Shown here: positions 48,384 to 57,451 of the stretch, one piece after another
Numbering within the stretch: position 1 is the stretch's first letter
Layout: every line of letters starts with the position of its first letter
Source: Pseudomonas sp. R-28-1W-6
GTDB taxonomy: Bacteria > Pseudomonadota > Gammaproteobacteria > Pseudomonadales > Pseudomonadaceae
Length of the DNA stretch: 64,000 nucleotides
Direction: 5' to 3'
NCBI RefSeq assembly: GCF_009799925.1
Contig: NZ_WELK01000002.1
Coordinates: 1-64,000 of the forward strand
Notes under the pieces: model-generated
What the model saw: only the letters and a program-made list of their open reading frames with translations
What the model was told of the DNA's origin: nothing
The model's database searches: none
Program-made: the position numbers and the translations under genes

Positions 48384-48436
48384 GAGCCGGTTCACGATCT
48401 GCGGCGCGCAGGCTCCACTGCGTTAAAAACAGGCTC
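48384..48436. repeat. short GAGCCTGTTC-family repeat
   Basis: Begins GAGCCGGTTCACGATCTGC and ends GCGTTAAAAACAGGCTC, a 53-bp minimal copy of the family at 14791-15012 and 1-126. It overlaps the end of the lipoprotein gene by being immediately after its stop. Confidence 0.65.
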
Positions 48437-48486
48437 TAAAGCCGCACCACCAAGATGCGCCACGCCCCGGCGCATCTGCCCTCGCC

Positions 48487-48762
48487 TCAACGGCGCACGA
48501 TGAACCCGGCGATCCCCTGCAGAGGCTGTTCCTCCAACTCGACCGCCGTGACCTCGGCATTGGCCGGGCCGCAGGCCAACCACTCGACCAGCTCGCGCAC
48601 CGCCGCCTCCGCGCCCTCGGCCAGCACCTCGACCCGCCCATCCGGCAGGTTGCGCACCCAGCCATTGAGCTCCAGACGCTCGGCCTCGACGCTGGTGCAC
48701 TGGCGAAAGTACACGCCCTGCACCTTGCCGCTGATGTAGCCATGCACACAGATGGTCGCCAT
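48487..48762 (-). CDS. acyP: acylphosphatase
   Basis: A 91-aa acylphosphatase. Catalytic Arg in GKVQGVYFRQ and Asn in LNGWVRNLPDGRVEV. It hydrolyses acyl phosphates such as carbamoyl phosphate. 4 nt from the thioredoxin gene, probably co-transcribed. Confidence 0.94.
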   Translation of the reverse strand: MATICVHGYISGKVQGVYFRQCTSVEAERLELNGWVRNLPDGRVEVLAEGAEAAVRELVEWLACGPANAEVTAVELEEQPLQGIAGFIVRR

Positions 48763-48766
48763 CGCC

Positions 48767-49234
48767 CTACTCCCGCCCCTGCAGTTCGTCCAGCCGCGCC
48801 AGCAGGCCGGCGGCGGTCTGTTCCCCGACCAGGCGCTCGCGCACCTGCCCCTGGCTGTCGATGATATAGGTCACCGGCAGCACCTCGTTGCGCGGCAGCC
48901 GGTAGCGTGCCGCCGGATCCTGCGCCAGCACGCTGAAGCGGATGCCGAAACCGTCTGCTGCCTGGCGCAGCGCCTCGCCCTGCAGGGCATCGAAGTTGAC
49001 CCCCAGCACCTGGGTGGCACGTCCCGCCAGCTGCTCGCTGAGGCGGTTCAGCTCGGGGATCTCGGTGCGGCACGGCGCGCACCACTCGGCCCAGTAATTA
49101 ATCACTAACCACTGGCCTTCCAGCTGCTCAGCCGTTACCTTTCGTCCATGCTGGTCGACGCCCATGTCCTCGGCGCAGCCGGCCAACAGCAGCCCAGCCA
49201 GTATTCCCACCATAACCTGGAGTCGCATTCCCAT
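48767..49234 (-). CDS. TlpA-like thioredoxin lipoprotein
   Basis: A 155-aa membrane-attached thioredoxin. The signal ends in the lipobox LLAGC (Cys20); the redox motif is WAEWCAPC; VLPVTYIID holds the cis-proline. It probably supports disulfide or cytochrome c-related redox chemistry in the periplasm. The ATG at 49234 has AGGA upstream; a second ATG two codons on is possible. It is divergent from the PilZ gene with only 30 nt between start codons. Confidence 0.88.
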   Translation of the reverse strand: MGMRLQVMVGILAGLLLAGCAEDMGVDQHGRKVTAEQLEGQWLVINYWAEWCAPCRTEIPELNRLSEQLAGRATQVLGVNFDALQGEALRQAADGFGIRFSVLAQDPAARYRLPRNEVLPVTYIIDSQGQVRERLVGEQTAAGLLARLDELQGRE

Positions 49235-49264
49235 GCATTCGATCCTCGTGCACGCAGGGTTGAC

Positions 49265-50674
49265 ATGACGCTGGATGCCTTGCGCCTCGAAGTGCCGGAC
49301 ATCCTCGAGGAGAATGCCACACCCCTGGCCGATCTCTGCACCCAGTTGCAGGCGGCCCGCGCCCTGACGCCGGAGAGCGCCCTGCAACAGGCGCTGAACT
49401 TGCTCTTCCGACTCAATCGCAGCGCCATGACCTTACTGGAAAGGCAGCGCGCTCTGCAAAGCTTCAGCGAGGAATACCGCCATTACGCCGCGGCCTGCAG
49501 TGGCAGCACGGCCCCCTCGGCGCTCTTCGTGCACCTCTGCGAGGAACTGGCCGGCGGCTTCAAGCGCCTGCTGCTGCAGATCCTCCAGGGCCGCCAGCCC
49601 TCGCGCCCGCACCTGGCCTGGTGCCTGTACATGGCCGAGCATTTCATCGCACAGACCCTGATGCGCCACTACCAGTTGTACCGGGAACCACCGGCCGGGC
49701 TCTGGCGCGACAGCCACCTGCTGTACTGGATCGGCGAGCACCAGGGCTGCCTCGACGAACACGTCGCCGCCGCGTTCCAGCCGACACCGGCCGGGACCCT
49801 GCGCGGCCTCTACCAGCAGACGCTGCTGCTGGCCATGAGCAACCCCTTCCACCTGGCCGAGGGCGAATGCCCGATCCTCTTCGGCGCGCTCACGCCACTG
49901 GCCGGTCTGGCCAGCCTGTTGCCCTGGGAGGCGGACGAAGACAGCGAGGCGACCGTCGTCGACCTGTCGCTCGCCCAGCCCTGCCTGTCGGTCGAGCAGC
50001 CGCCGCAGGGCGATCCCGCCGGCCTGCGCCGCCTCGAACTGGGCGCCCTGCTGGTCGCCCTGCGCGAACCCGCCCCGCTGCAGAGCGCGGTCGAACGCGA
50101 ACTGCTCGAACGCGTACAGCCGCACTGGTTCGGCCGCCAGCAGCGCCGCCATCCGCGTGCCGACTTCAGCGCCGACTGCAGCCTGGTCATCGGCCTGGCC
50201 GGGATTCACGCACAGCTGCTGGAAAAGCGCCCGCCGAGCTGCACGGCCCAGATGCTCGACGCCAGCCCCGGCGGGGCCCGCCTGCTGTGCGACGCCGAGC
50301 TGGGCGCACACCTGCCGGTCGGTCAGCTGGTCCTGGTGCTGGCCGGCAAAGGCACGCCGAGCCTGGCCCTGGTGCGCTGGCGCCATCTCAACGGCGCCGG
50401 CCTGCACCTCGGCCTGCGCTACCTCAAAGGCTTGCCGCGCCCGGCCTGGCTGCGCCGCGCGCCCAGCGCGCAGACCCATCCCGGCGTGCTGCAGAGCACC
50501 CCGGCGCCAGGCAACGGCTGGCATCACGGCCTGTGGCTGCCCTGCGGCCAATTCGCCGAAGGGGAGAATCTCTGGCTGCAACTGGTCAACGTCAACAACC
50601 AGGCCGCACTGCCGTTACCGGCGGCGAACCTGACCACTGCGACAGTGGTGCGCCACCCGCTGCGCCTGGCCTGA
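49265..50674 (+). CDS. PilZ-domain protein with a large helical N-terminal region
   Basis: A 469-aa protein. Residues about 1-285 are mainly helical and match no family I recognise. The C-terminal half contains a PilZ domain: QRRHPRADFSADC (RxxxR-type motif, about 298-310) and MLDASPGGARLLC (DxSxxG, about 336-348), the two c-di-GMP contact motifs, followed by ALVRWRHLNGAGLHLGLRYL. It is therefore a probable c-di-GMP effector. The ATG at 49265 lies 30 nt from the divergent thioredoxin start. P. aeruginosa PA0952 occupies this place. Confidence 0.82.
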   Translation: MTLDALRLEVPDILEENATPLADLCTQLQAARALTPESALQQALNLLFRLNRSAMTLLERQRALQSFSEEYRHYAAACSGSTAPSALFVHLCEELAGGFKRLLLQILQGRQPSRPHLAWCLYMAEHFIAQTLMRHYQLYREPPAGLWRDSHLLYWIGEHQGCLDEHVAAAFQPTPAGTLRGLYQQTLLLAMSNPFHLAEGECPILFGALTPLAGLASLLPWEADEDSEATVVDLSLAQPCLSVEQPPQGDPAGLRRLELGALLVALREPAPLQSAVERELLERVQPHWFGRQQRRHPRADFSADCSLVIGLAGIHAQLLEKRPPSCTAQMLDASPGGARLLCDAELGAHLPVGQLVLVLAGKGTPSLALVRWRHLNGAGLHLGLRYLKGLPRPAWLRRAPSAQTHPGVLQSTPAPGNGWHHGLWLPCGQFAEGENLWLQLVNVNNQAALPLPAANLTTATVVRHPLRLA

Positions 50675-50786
50675 AACTGCGACCGGGGTCACGGCCAACG
50701 CTGCCCAAGCGCACAGTTTCACGCCTGGGCGCGCCCCTATAATTGCCCCACTCCTACACCTAGAACAGTACAAGTGGAGCCTGTCC

Positions 50787-51179
50787 ATGTCCCAAGTCCC
50801 CGACAAGCTGATCGGCCCGGTCCCCTCCAGCATCGTCAATAGCGCCCGCACCGGGGTCACCCCGTATGAAGGGCGGGTGGCCGAGTTCAACGTGGCCGCC
50901 TGGCTGCACTTGCCGGGGCTGGCCAACCTGCCGGTGTCGCTGCTGGTCAGCTATCGCGATGGCAGCCAGCAACGCGAGGTGGCGGTCGAACACGGCAAGG
51001 TCAACGCGCACAACAAGGTCATGCTCTCCGGCGTGGCGCGCCTGCCGGTGAAGCAGAAGATCGAGGACATGCAGATCCGCCTGCGCTCGGCCGTACCGGC
51101 CAAGACCCTGGTGGTCGAGGAACTCTTCGTCCAGCCGGTGGAGCTGCAGAGCAGCACGAGCCGCCAGGCCACGGCCTGA
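50787..51179 (+). CDS. conserved hypothetical protein
   Basis: A 130-aa soluble protein with no signal peptide or membrane helix; predicted beta-rich from alternating hydrophobics (VSLLVSYRDGSQQREVAVEHG). I do not recognise it. It follows the PilZ gene by 112 nt and ends at a terminator. No clear ribosome site beyond a weak GTGGAG. Confidence 0.68.
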   Translation: MSQVPDKLIGPVPSSIVNSARTGVTPYEGRVAEFNVAAWLHLPGLANLPVSLLVSYRDGSQQREVAVEHGKVNAHNKVMLSGVARLPVKQKIEDMQIRLRSAVPAKTLVVEELFVQPVELQSSTSRQATA

Positions 51180-51196
51180 GCCCCAGCGCACCAACG

Positions 51197-51226
51197 AACC
51201 CCGCGCCCAGCCGCGGGGTTTTGCTT
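51197..51226 (+). terminator. terminator downstream of the 50787-51179 gene
   Basis: AACCCCGCG, 6-nt loop, CGCGGGGTT then TTGCTTTT. Confidence 0.82.
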
Positions 51227-51267
51227 TTCGGAGCCAGACATTTTTGCATGGCCGCGTAAACGGGCTC

Positions 51268-51465
51268 TCAGGCGCTTTCCACGCTACAGGCGACCGGCTC
51301 GGCCGCTTCGGCCGGCGGCGTCTCGCCCGCCGCCTGCCGCGCCAGGGGCGCCAGCGATTGTGGCCAGCGTGCAAAGCGCAAGCCGGTGATGCGGTTGAGG
51401 CGTTCCAATGCCCCGTGCGCATCGAGCTCGCGCAGATGAATCACCTTAGGTCCGGCACTGTCCAT
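51268..51465 (-). CDS. small hypothetical protein
   Basis: A 65-aa protein beginning MDSAGPKVIHLRELDAHG, with LERLNRITGLRFARWPQSL in the middle and an Ala/Glu-rich end. The composition looks coding and the core has the feel of a conserved Pseudomonas small protein, but the ribosome site is weak and I know no function. The interval from 51466 to 51906 holds no supported gene; its right end should contain the promoter of the lipoprotein gene that follows. Confidence 0.5.
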   Translation of the reverse strand: MDSAGPKVIHLRELDAHGALERLNRITGLRFARWPQSLAPLARQAAGETPPAEAAEPVACSVESA

Positions 51466-51906
51466 GACACCCACTTTCCCAGAGCAGCCAAAGTTACTGG
51501 CAGTCTGCCAGCAAGTGCCTGAAAGATAGCCAGAAGCATGCCAGCCCGGCCGCCCCGTCAATACGGCGGCCCGCCGGCCCGGGCGAACGGATCGGGAGCG
51601 GCACTGCGCCGCAAACTGACCTTTTTTGTCACCCCTTGAGCCTGCCCCAGGGCAGCCCTTCGCCGAACCGGCCCAGGGCCTCTGCAACGGCATGCCCGGG
51701 CGGCCTCCGCCATGCGGCCCTTATGCTTTTTGTCTCGCCTGCCGCCCCGGCTTTGTGCTATTTCTCAGCATGCCATCGCCCCCGGATAACCGGGAGTGCA
51801 ACGCAGTCGGCCACCATAAAGAACTGCGGCACGGATGGCACCATTGCTAACAGGGGTTGGCGGGCCAAAAGCCTGCCAGACACAGACAAGCCAACCGGGG
51901 ACCGTC

Positions 51907-52194
51907 ATGAACAGGCTTGTGCTGCTATTGGTTGTGCTGGCGCTTGCCGGCTGTGCCGCGACATCCAAGAGTTACGAGAAGAAGGGCCGCAAGGGCCTGC
52001 ACATCAACTGCTCCGGGCTCACCTCGAGCTGGGAGAAATGCGAGAAGAAAGCCGCCGACGCCTGTGGCAGCAAGGGCTACAAGGTCCTGGCCAAGGCCGG
52101 CAGCGACAGCGGCGAAGACGACCCGGCGGATTTCGTCTTCGGCCTCGACCCGGCCGGTTTCTCCAGCCGCAGCCTGATCGTGCTGTGCAAATAA
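51907..52194 (+). CDS. small lipoprotein of unknown function
   Basis: A 95-aa protein with a short signal and the lipobox LALAGC (Cys16). The mature part is about 80 residues with four further cysteines (INCSGL, WEKCEKKA, DACGSKGYKV, VLCK), likely two disulfides. GGGGA precedes the ATG. Converges with the response regulator gene through a shared hairpin. Confidence 0.75.
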   Translation: MNRLVLLLVVLALAGCAATSKSYEKKGRKGLHINCSGLTSSWEKCEKKAADACGSKGYKVLAKAGSDSGEDDPADFVFGLDPAGFSSRSLIVLCK

Positions 52195-52213
52195 CCCGCC
52201 CCCTGAAGACATC

Positions 52214-52254
52214 GACCCGCTGAAGCTGTGCTGTCAGCGCAGCTTCAGCGGGTC
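52214..52254. terminator. 15-bp perfect hairpin overlapping the response regulator stop
   Basis: GACCCGCTGAAGCTG (52214-52228) and CAGCTTCAGCGGGTC (52240-52254) pair perfectly around 11 nt. The right arm encodes the last residues of the regulator (DPLKL). There is no T-tract, but the position between convergent genes suggests transcript-end protection or termination. Confidence 0.6.
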
Positions 52255-52869
52255 GACCAGGCCGGCGGCGATCAGCATGCCGACCAGGTCGGGCAGGCGC
52301 TCGGCCTGCATGCGTTTCATCACCCGCGCCCGGTACAGGTCGACGGTCTTCACGCTGATCTGCAGCTGCTCGGCCACTTCGCGGTTGGTATAGCCACGCA
52401 CCAGCGGCAACAGCACGTCGCGCTCGCGCGGCGTCAGGCTGTCCAGGCGTGCTTGCAGTTCGGCATGGCCGCTGCTGCCGGAGCGCCGCGCGTCGATGCG
52501 GCTCAGCGCCTGCTGCACGCTGTCCAGCAGCAGCTGCTCGTTGTACGGCTTCTCGATGAAATCGTGGGCACCGGCCTTGAACGCGCGCACCACGATCGGC
52601 ACGTCGGCGTGGCCGCTGACGAAGATCACCGGCAGGTCGAGGCCACGCGCGCGCATCTCCTCCTGCACATTCAGCCCGCCCATGCCCGGCATGCGCACAT
52701 CCAGCAGCACGCAGGCATTGCGGCTGGCATCGCAGGCGTCGAGAAAGTCCCGGCCATTGGTGAAGGGCACGGCCTTGAGGCCGACCGACTCGAGCAGCCA
52801 CACCGTCGAATCGAGCATGCCCTGATCGTCATCCACCACGTACACCAGCTGCTCGGCTGCAGTCGGCAT
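52234..52869 (-). CDS. FixJ-type response regulator
   Basis: A 211-aa regulator. Receiver domain (about 8-122) with Asp57 in LLDVRMPG as the phosphorylation site, Asp13-Asp14 in VVDDD and Lys in IEKPY; then a LuxR/FixJ helix-turn-helix (about 140-205, LTPRERDVL and TNREVAEQLQISVKTVDLYRARV). Paired with the sensor kinase 19 nt upstream. Its targets are probably the divergent acyl-CoA synthetase and acetate permease genes. Confidence 0.93.
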   Translation of the reverse strand: MPTAAEQLVYVVDDDQGMLDSTVWLLESVGLKAVPFTNGRDFLDACDASRNACVLLDVRMPGMGGLNVQEEMRARGLDLPVIFVSGHADVPIVVRAFKAGAHDFIEKPYNEQLLLDSVQQALSRIDARRSGSSGHAELQARLDSLTPRERDVLLPLVRGYTNREVAEQLQISVKTVDLYRARVMKRMQAERLPDLVGMLIAAGLVDPLKLR

Positions 52870-52888
52870 GCTGTTACTCCTGATCTGG

Positions 52889-55150
52889 TTATTGTTCTAT
52901 GGCCGGCAGGCGACAGCGCATCAGCAGGCCGCCGCCCGCCTCGCGCACACCATCGAGGGAGCCGCCAAAGCCCTCGACTATGCTGCGACTCATCGACAGG
53001 CCCAGGCCCAGGCCGTCCGGTTTGCTGGTGTAGAAAGGGGTGAAGATGCGTTCCAGCTCGGCTGCGCCGACCCCCGGCCCCTGGTCGCGCACGCCGATTT
53101 CCAGCCGCCCCTCGGCCACCCCGTGCGCCACCAGCTGGATGCTCGATGGCTGCCCCGGATGCGCCTCGCGGTTGGCCTCGATGGCATTGCGCAGCAGGTT
53201 GAGCAGCACCTGCTCGAGCAGCACCCGATCGGCGTAGACCGGCGGCAGATTGTCCGGCAACTGCTCGTCGATCGCCACCTGGCTGGCGTCGGCTTCCCAG
53301 GCACACAGGCGCACCGCCTCGCGCGCCACCTCGGCCACATCCAGCGCCTGCATGCGCCGCTGGCCCTTGCGCAGGAAGGCACGCAGGCGCTTGATCACCT
53401 CCGAGGCATGGTTGGCGTGCTCGGTGATGCGCTCCAGACCCTGGGCCACCCGTTCGGCGGCCTGCGGGTTGCTGCCCAGCGCCTGCAGGTAGCGCTGGCT
53501 GGCGCTGGCGTAGTTGACCACCGCCGCCAGCGGCTGGTTGATCTCATGGGCGATGCCCGAGGCCAGCTCGCCGAGGGTGACCAGCCGCGCGGTATGCGCC
53601 AGCTCGTCCTGATGGCGGCGCTGCTGGGCCTCGCGCAGCTCGCGCTCGGTCATGTCACGCGCCACCAGCGAGTAGTAGCGCTCGCCACCGGCGGCGCGGT
53701 GCGCCAGCAGCACCAGCGACACCGGCACCGAGGCGCCGCCATCGGCCGGGCGCAGGCGCAGGTCGGTGCTCCACACCCCGGCCTGCTCGGCGCTGCGCCA
53801 GCCGTCGCGCTGCAGGCGCGCCAGGTCGTCGGCCGCCAGCAGCTCGGCCAGGACCGGCATGCCCTGCTCGGGTGCCAGGCGCAGGGTGCGCCGCGCCGCC
53901 GGGTTGAGGTAGGTGACGCGGCCGTCCGGGTCGATGAACAGCACCGGGTCGGTGTTGGCCTCGACCACCTCGGCCAGGCGCCGGCGATTCTCCTCGGCCT
54001 GCACCCGCGCGGTGATGTCGCGCGACACGCTGACCACCTCGACCACCGTCCCGGTATAGGTTTCGCGGATGGCCCGGCTGGCCGTCTCGAACCACAGGTA
54101 GTGGCCGTCGCGATGGCGAATGCGGTAGGTCATGGTGTGGTAGCCGTCCTGCTCCAGCGCATCGCGGGTGCGTTGCACCAGCTGCGCCAGGTCGCGGGCA
54201 TGGAACAGGCCCTGGGCCAGTTGCCCGCGCAGTTCCTCCGGCCAGTAGCCGAGCAGCGTCCAGGAGGCCGGCGAGGCATCGAGGAAGCGCCCGTCGGGGG
54301 TGTGCCGGGAAATCAGGTCGGTGGTGTTCTCGGTGATCAGCCGGTACAGGCGCCGCGCCTTGGCCGCCTCGCGCTCGGCCAGGACCTGCTCGGTGGCGTC
54401 CTGGCAGCGCGCCAGCACGCGCTGCTCCTGCGGGTCGGGGATGAAGGTCCAGACCAGGATGCGCGCGTCGCACTGCGCCTCGACCGCCTCGATGGCGCGG
54501 CACTGCTCCAGGCAGGCGCGCACCAGTGCCGCATGGTTGACCGGCAGCAGGCGCAGCACCTGGCTCATCGGCAGGTCGGCGAGCAGCGTCAGCAAGGCCG
54601 CATTGAGTTCCAGCGGGCGCGCCTGGGCATCCAGCAGCAGGCTCGGCTGCGGATCGTGGCCGAGCAGCGGCGAGGCGCGCAACAGGCCATTGAGCAGGCC
54701 GAGCAGGGTGCTCAGCAGCTCCTGCACCCAGCCCAGCCAGTCCAGGCTCACGCCCTCTGCCACCTCGACCAGCAGCAGCCCGCCCTGCCCCGCGGCCAGG
54801 CCCAGTTCGAACACCTGGCCATGGCTGATGGCCGCGCGGCGCAGGCGCCCGGCCAGCCACACATCCAGCTTGCGCACCTGCTCCAGGCTCAGCCGCCCCT
54901 CTTGCCCCAGGCGCTCGAACAGCGCCCGGTCGCTGGCCAGCGACGGGTCACCCTGGCCAGGCGGCAGGTGCTGGCCGCTGCCCTCGTGGGCATAGATGCC
55001 GGCGGCCTCCTGCCAGCTCAGGTAGAACGCCTGGCGCACCTCCGCGCAGCCGCGCAGCACGCGGCACAGCGCATCGGCGCGGGCACTCAGCGGCACGTCT
55101 TCGCGCTGCAGGCGCAACCAGGTGTGGAGTCGAAGCGGAATGCGGGACAT
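52889..55150 (-). CDS. multi-PAS sensor histidine kinase
   Basis: A 753-aa kinase with no clear membrane helix apart from a hydrophobic stretch near 141-160. The N-terminal 160 residues are unassigned; PAS-like segments follow at about 165-250, 265-385 (with a PAC end) and 390-505. The H-box is GELASGIAHEINQPLAAVV with His535, then the HATPase domain (about 620-750) with NLLRNAIEANR, DQGPGV and GLGLGLSMSRSIVEGFGG. The H-box is of the FixL/DctB type, matching the FixJ-like partner. The ATG at 55150 has AGGAC upstream. Ligand unknown; likely cytoplasmic. Confidence 0.9.
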   Translation of the reverse strand: MSRIPLRLHTWLRLQREDVPLSARADALCRVLRGCAEVRQAFYLSWQEAAGIYAHEGSGQHLPPGQGDPSLASDRALFERLGQEGRLSLEQVRKLDVWLAGRLRRAAISHGQVFELGLAAGQGGLLLVEVAEGVSLDWLGWVQELLSTLLGLLNGLLRASPLLGHDPQPSLLLDAQARPLELNAALLTLLADLPMSQVLRLLPVNHAALVRACLEQCRAIEAVEAQCDARILVWTFIPDPQEQRVLARCQDATEQVLAEREAAKARRLYRLITENTTDLISRHTPDGRFLDASPASWTLLGYWPEELRGQLAQGLFHARDLAQLVQRTRDALEQDGYHTMTYRIRHRDGHYLWFETASRAIRETYTGTVVEVVSVSRDITARVQAEENRRRLAEVVEANTDPVLFIDPDGRVTYLNPAARRTLRLAPEQGMPVLAELLAADDLARLQRDGWRSAEQAGVWSTDLRLRPADGGASVPVSLVLLAHRAAGGERYYSLVARDMTERELREAQQRRHQDELAHTARLVTLGELASGIAHEINQPLAAVVNYASASQRYLQALGSNPQAAERVAQGLERITEHANHASEVIKRLRAFLRKGQRRMQALDVAEVAREAVRLCAWEADASQVAIDEQLPDNLPPVYADRVLLEQVLLNLLRNAIEANREAHPGQPSSIQLVAHGVAEGRLEIGVRDQGPGVGAAELERIFTPFYTSKPDGLGLGLSMSRSIVEGFGGSLDGVREAGGGLLMRCRLPAIEQ

Positions 55151-55234
55151 CGGCCGTCCTGTAGTGGGGAATCGGGCTAGCTTATATGCAGCCTTACGCA
55201 GTGGCTGTAGGCATTCAGTCTTATGTCGAGCAGG

Positions 55235-55252
55235 TATAGTACAAATACTATA
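55235..55252. promoter_or_regulatory. operator-like inverted repeat upstream of the acyl-CoA synthetase gene
   Basis: TATAGTACAAATACTATA is a perfect 7-bp inverted repeat around CAAA, in an unusually AT-rich 230-nt gap between the divergent kinase and synthetase genes. Related AGTAC/GTACT words recur just downstream (GGTAGTACTTCC). It could be the binding site of the FixJ-type regulator. Confidence 0.5.
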
Positions 55253-55380
55253 ATACTCAGGTAGTACTTCCATATATGACTTAGATTCCTATATAAAACA
55301 CTCCGAATCATCTACTGCCCTTGCCGTATGAATAAGCCTGGGCAGCATCAGAGCTAACAATCAGCCACCGGGTGCCTAGC

Positions 55381-57003
55381 ATGTCGATCTTTGAACAGGG
55401 TCTTGCCCCTGCCGCCGTGAACCACATCGCCCTCAGCCCGCTCAGCTTCATCGAGCGCACGGCCAGCGTTTACCCGCACTACCCGGCCGTGGTCCACGGC
55501 TCGATCCGCCGCACCTGGGCGCAGACCTACGCGCGCTGCCGGCGCCTGGCCTCGGCCCTGGCCGGCCGCGGCATCGGCAAGGGCGACACGGTGGCGGTGA
55601 TGCTGCCGAACATCCCGCAGATGCTCGAGGCGCATTTCGGCGTGCCGATGATCGGCGCCGTGCTCAACACCCTCAACGTGCGCCTGGATGCCGAGGCGAT
55701 CGCCTTCATGCTGCAGCACGGCGAAGCCAAGGTGCTGATCACCGACCGCGAGTTCCATGACGTGATCCACGCCGCCGTCGGCATGCTCGACCACCCGCCG
55801 CTGGTGATCGACGTGGATGACCCGGAATACGGCGAAGGCCAGGCGGTCAGCAGCCTCGACTACGAGGCCTTCCTCGCCGAGGGCGACCCCGAGTTCGCCT
55901 GGCAGTGGCCGGACGACGAGTGGCAGGCGATCAGCCTCAACTACACCTCCGGCACCACCGGCAACCCCAAGGGCGTGGTCTACCACCACCGCGGCGCCTA
56001 CCTGAACGCGCTGGGCAACCAGATGACCTGGGCCATGGGCAACCACCCGGTGTACCTGTGGACCCTGCCGATGTTCCACTGCAACGGCTGGTGCTACCCC
56101 TGGACCATCACCGCCCTGGCCGGCGTGCACGTGTTCCTGCGCCGCGTCGACCCGGCGAAGATCCTCACCCTGATCCGCGACGAGCAGGTCAGCCACATGT
56201 GCGGTGCACCGATCGTGCTCAATGCCCTGGTCAACATGCCGGACGAGGCCAAGGCGGCCATCGATCACCCGGTCAAGGCCATGGTCGCCGGTGCTGCACC
56301 GCCGGCCAAGGTGATCGGCGCGGTCGAGGAAATGGGCATCCACGTCACCCACGTCTACGGCCTCACCGAAGTCTACGGCCCGGTCACCCTGTGCGCCTGG
56401 CATGCCGAGTGGGATGAACTGCCGCTGGACGAACGCGCCGTGATCAAGGCGCGCCAGGGCGTGCGCTACCCGACCCTGGAAGGGGTGATGGTGGCCGATC
56501 CGAAGACCCTGGAACCGACCCCGCGCGACGGCGAGACCATCGGCGAGATCTTCATGCGCGGCAACACCGTGATGAAGGGCTACCTGAAGAACCCCACCGC
56601 CACCGCCGAGGCCTTCGAGGGCGGCTGGTTCCACACCGGCGACCTGGCCGTGTGCCACCCGGACGGCTACGTGGAGATCCGCGACCGGCTCAAGGACATC
56701 ATCATTTCCGGCGGCGAGAACATCTCCACCATCGAGGTCGAAGGCGTGCTGTATCGCCACCCCGGCGTCCTGGAGGCCGCGGTGGTGGCCCGCCCGGACG
56801 AGAAGTGGGGCGAGACGCCGTGCGCCTTCATCACCCTCAAGGCCGACCACCAGGGCGTGCGCGAGACGGACATCATCGGCTTCTGCCGCGAGCACCTGGC
56901 CGGCTTCAAGGTGCCGCGCACCGTGGTCTTCACCCAGCTGCCGAAGACCAGCACCGGCAAGATCCAGAAGTTCGTCCTGCGCGACATGGCCAAGGCCCTG
57001 TAA
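55381..57003 (+). CDS. AMP-dependent acyl-CoA synthetase
   Basis: A 540-aa ANL-superfamily ligase that activates a carboxylic acid with ATP and CoA. P-loop [18 protein letters not shown] at about 187-204, [11 protein letters not shown] (A5), [11 protein letters not shown] (A7), and the C-terminal catalytic lysine in TSTGKIQKF. The sequence is of the short/medium-chain type (PA2557-like, as I recall) rather than Acs. ATG 55381 preferred to an upstream GTG. It precedes DUF485-actP, so a role in using short-chain acids is likely. Confidence 0.9.
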   Translation: MSIFEQGLAPAAVNHIALSPLSFIERTASVYPHYPAVVHGSIRRTWAQTYARCRRLASALAGRGIGKGDTVAVMLPNIPQMLEAHFGVPMIGAVLNTLNVRLDAEAIAFMLQHGEAKVLITDREFHDVIHAAVGMLDHPPLVIDVDDPEYGEGQAVSSLDYEAFLAEGDPEFAWQWPDDEWQAISLNYTSGTTGNPKGVVYHHRGAYLNALGNQMTWAMGNHPVYLWTLPMFHCNGWCYPWTITALAGVHVFLRRVDPAKILTLIRDEQVSHMCGAPIVLNALVNMPDEAKAAIDHPVKAMVAGAAPPAKVIGAVEEMGIHVTHVYGLTEVYGPVTLCAWHAEWDELPLDERAVIKARQGVRYPTLEGVMVADPKTLEPTPRDGETIGEIFMRGNTVMKGYLKNPTATAEAFEGGWFHTGDLAVCHPDGYVEIRDRLKDIIISGGENISTIEVEGVLYRHPGVLEAAVVARPDEKWGETPCAFITLKADHQGVRETDIIGFCREHLAGFKVPRTVVFTQLPKTSTGKIQKFVLRDMAKAL

Positions 57004-57124
57004 GCACACACCGACTCCCGAGCACCACCCCCGGTGACAGGCCCGCGCCTGTCGCCAGGGCGCCCTGCGGCCGGCAAACGCCGCCCGGGGCCATCCGGCC
57101 ACAACAAAAACAAGGAGCCCCACC

Positions 57125-57451
57125 ATGTCCCCCGCTGACTTGAGTCATGCACAGAGTTGCGAGCGCATCCGCGCCAACCCGAAATTCCAGCAGCTGGTGC
57201 GCAGCCGTTCGCGCCTGGCCTGGGGCCTGAGCGCCAGCGTGCTCGGCGCCTACTACCTGTTCATGCTGGTCGTCGCCTTCGCCCCCCAGTGGCTGCACGC
57301 CCCGCTCGGCGAAGGGCGCCAGCTGACCGTCGGCATCCCGGTGGCGGCGGCGATCATCGTGCTGTCCTGGCTGCTCACCGGCTGGTACGTGCGCAGCGCC
57401 AACAGCAAATTCGACGCCCTCGGCGCCCAACTGCTGGAGGAACTGCAATGA
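57125..57451 (+). CDS. DUF485 inner-membrane protein (YjcH-like)
   Basis: A 108-aa protein with two membrane helices (about 33-54 and 70-90) and the N-terminal [20 protein letters not shown] typical of DUF485. It is regularly encoded just before actP and is thought to assist the permease. Its stop overlaps the actP start (ATGA). Confidence 0.93.
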   Translation: MSPADLSHAQSCERIRANPKFQQLVRSRSRLAWGLSASVLGAYYLFMLVVAFAPQWLHAPLGEGRQLTVGIPVAAAIIVLSWLLTGWYVRSANSKFDALGAQLLEELQ

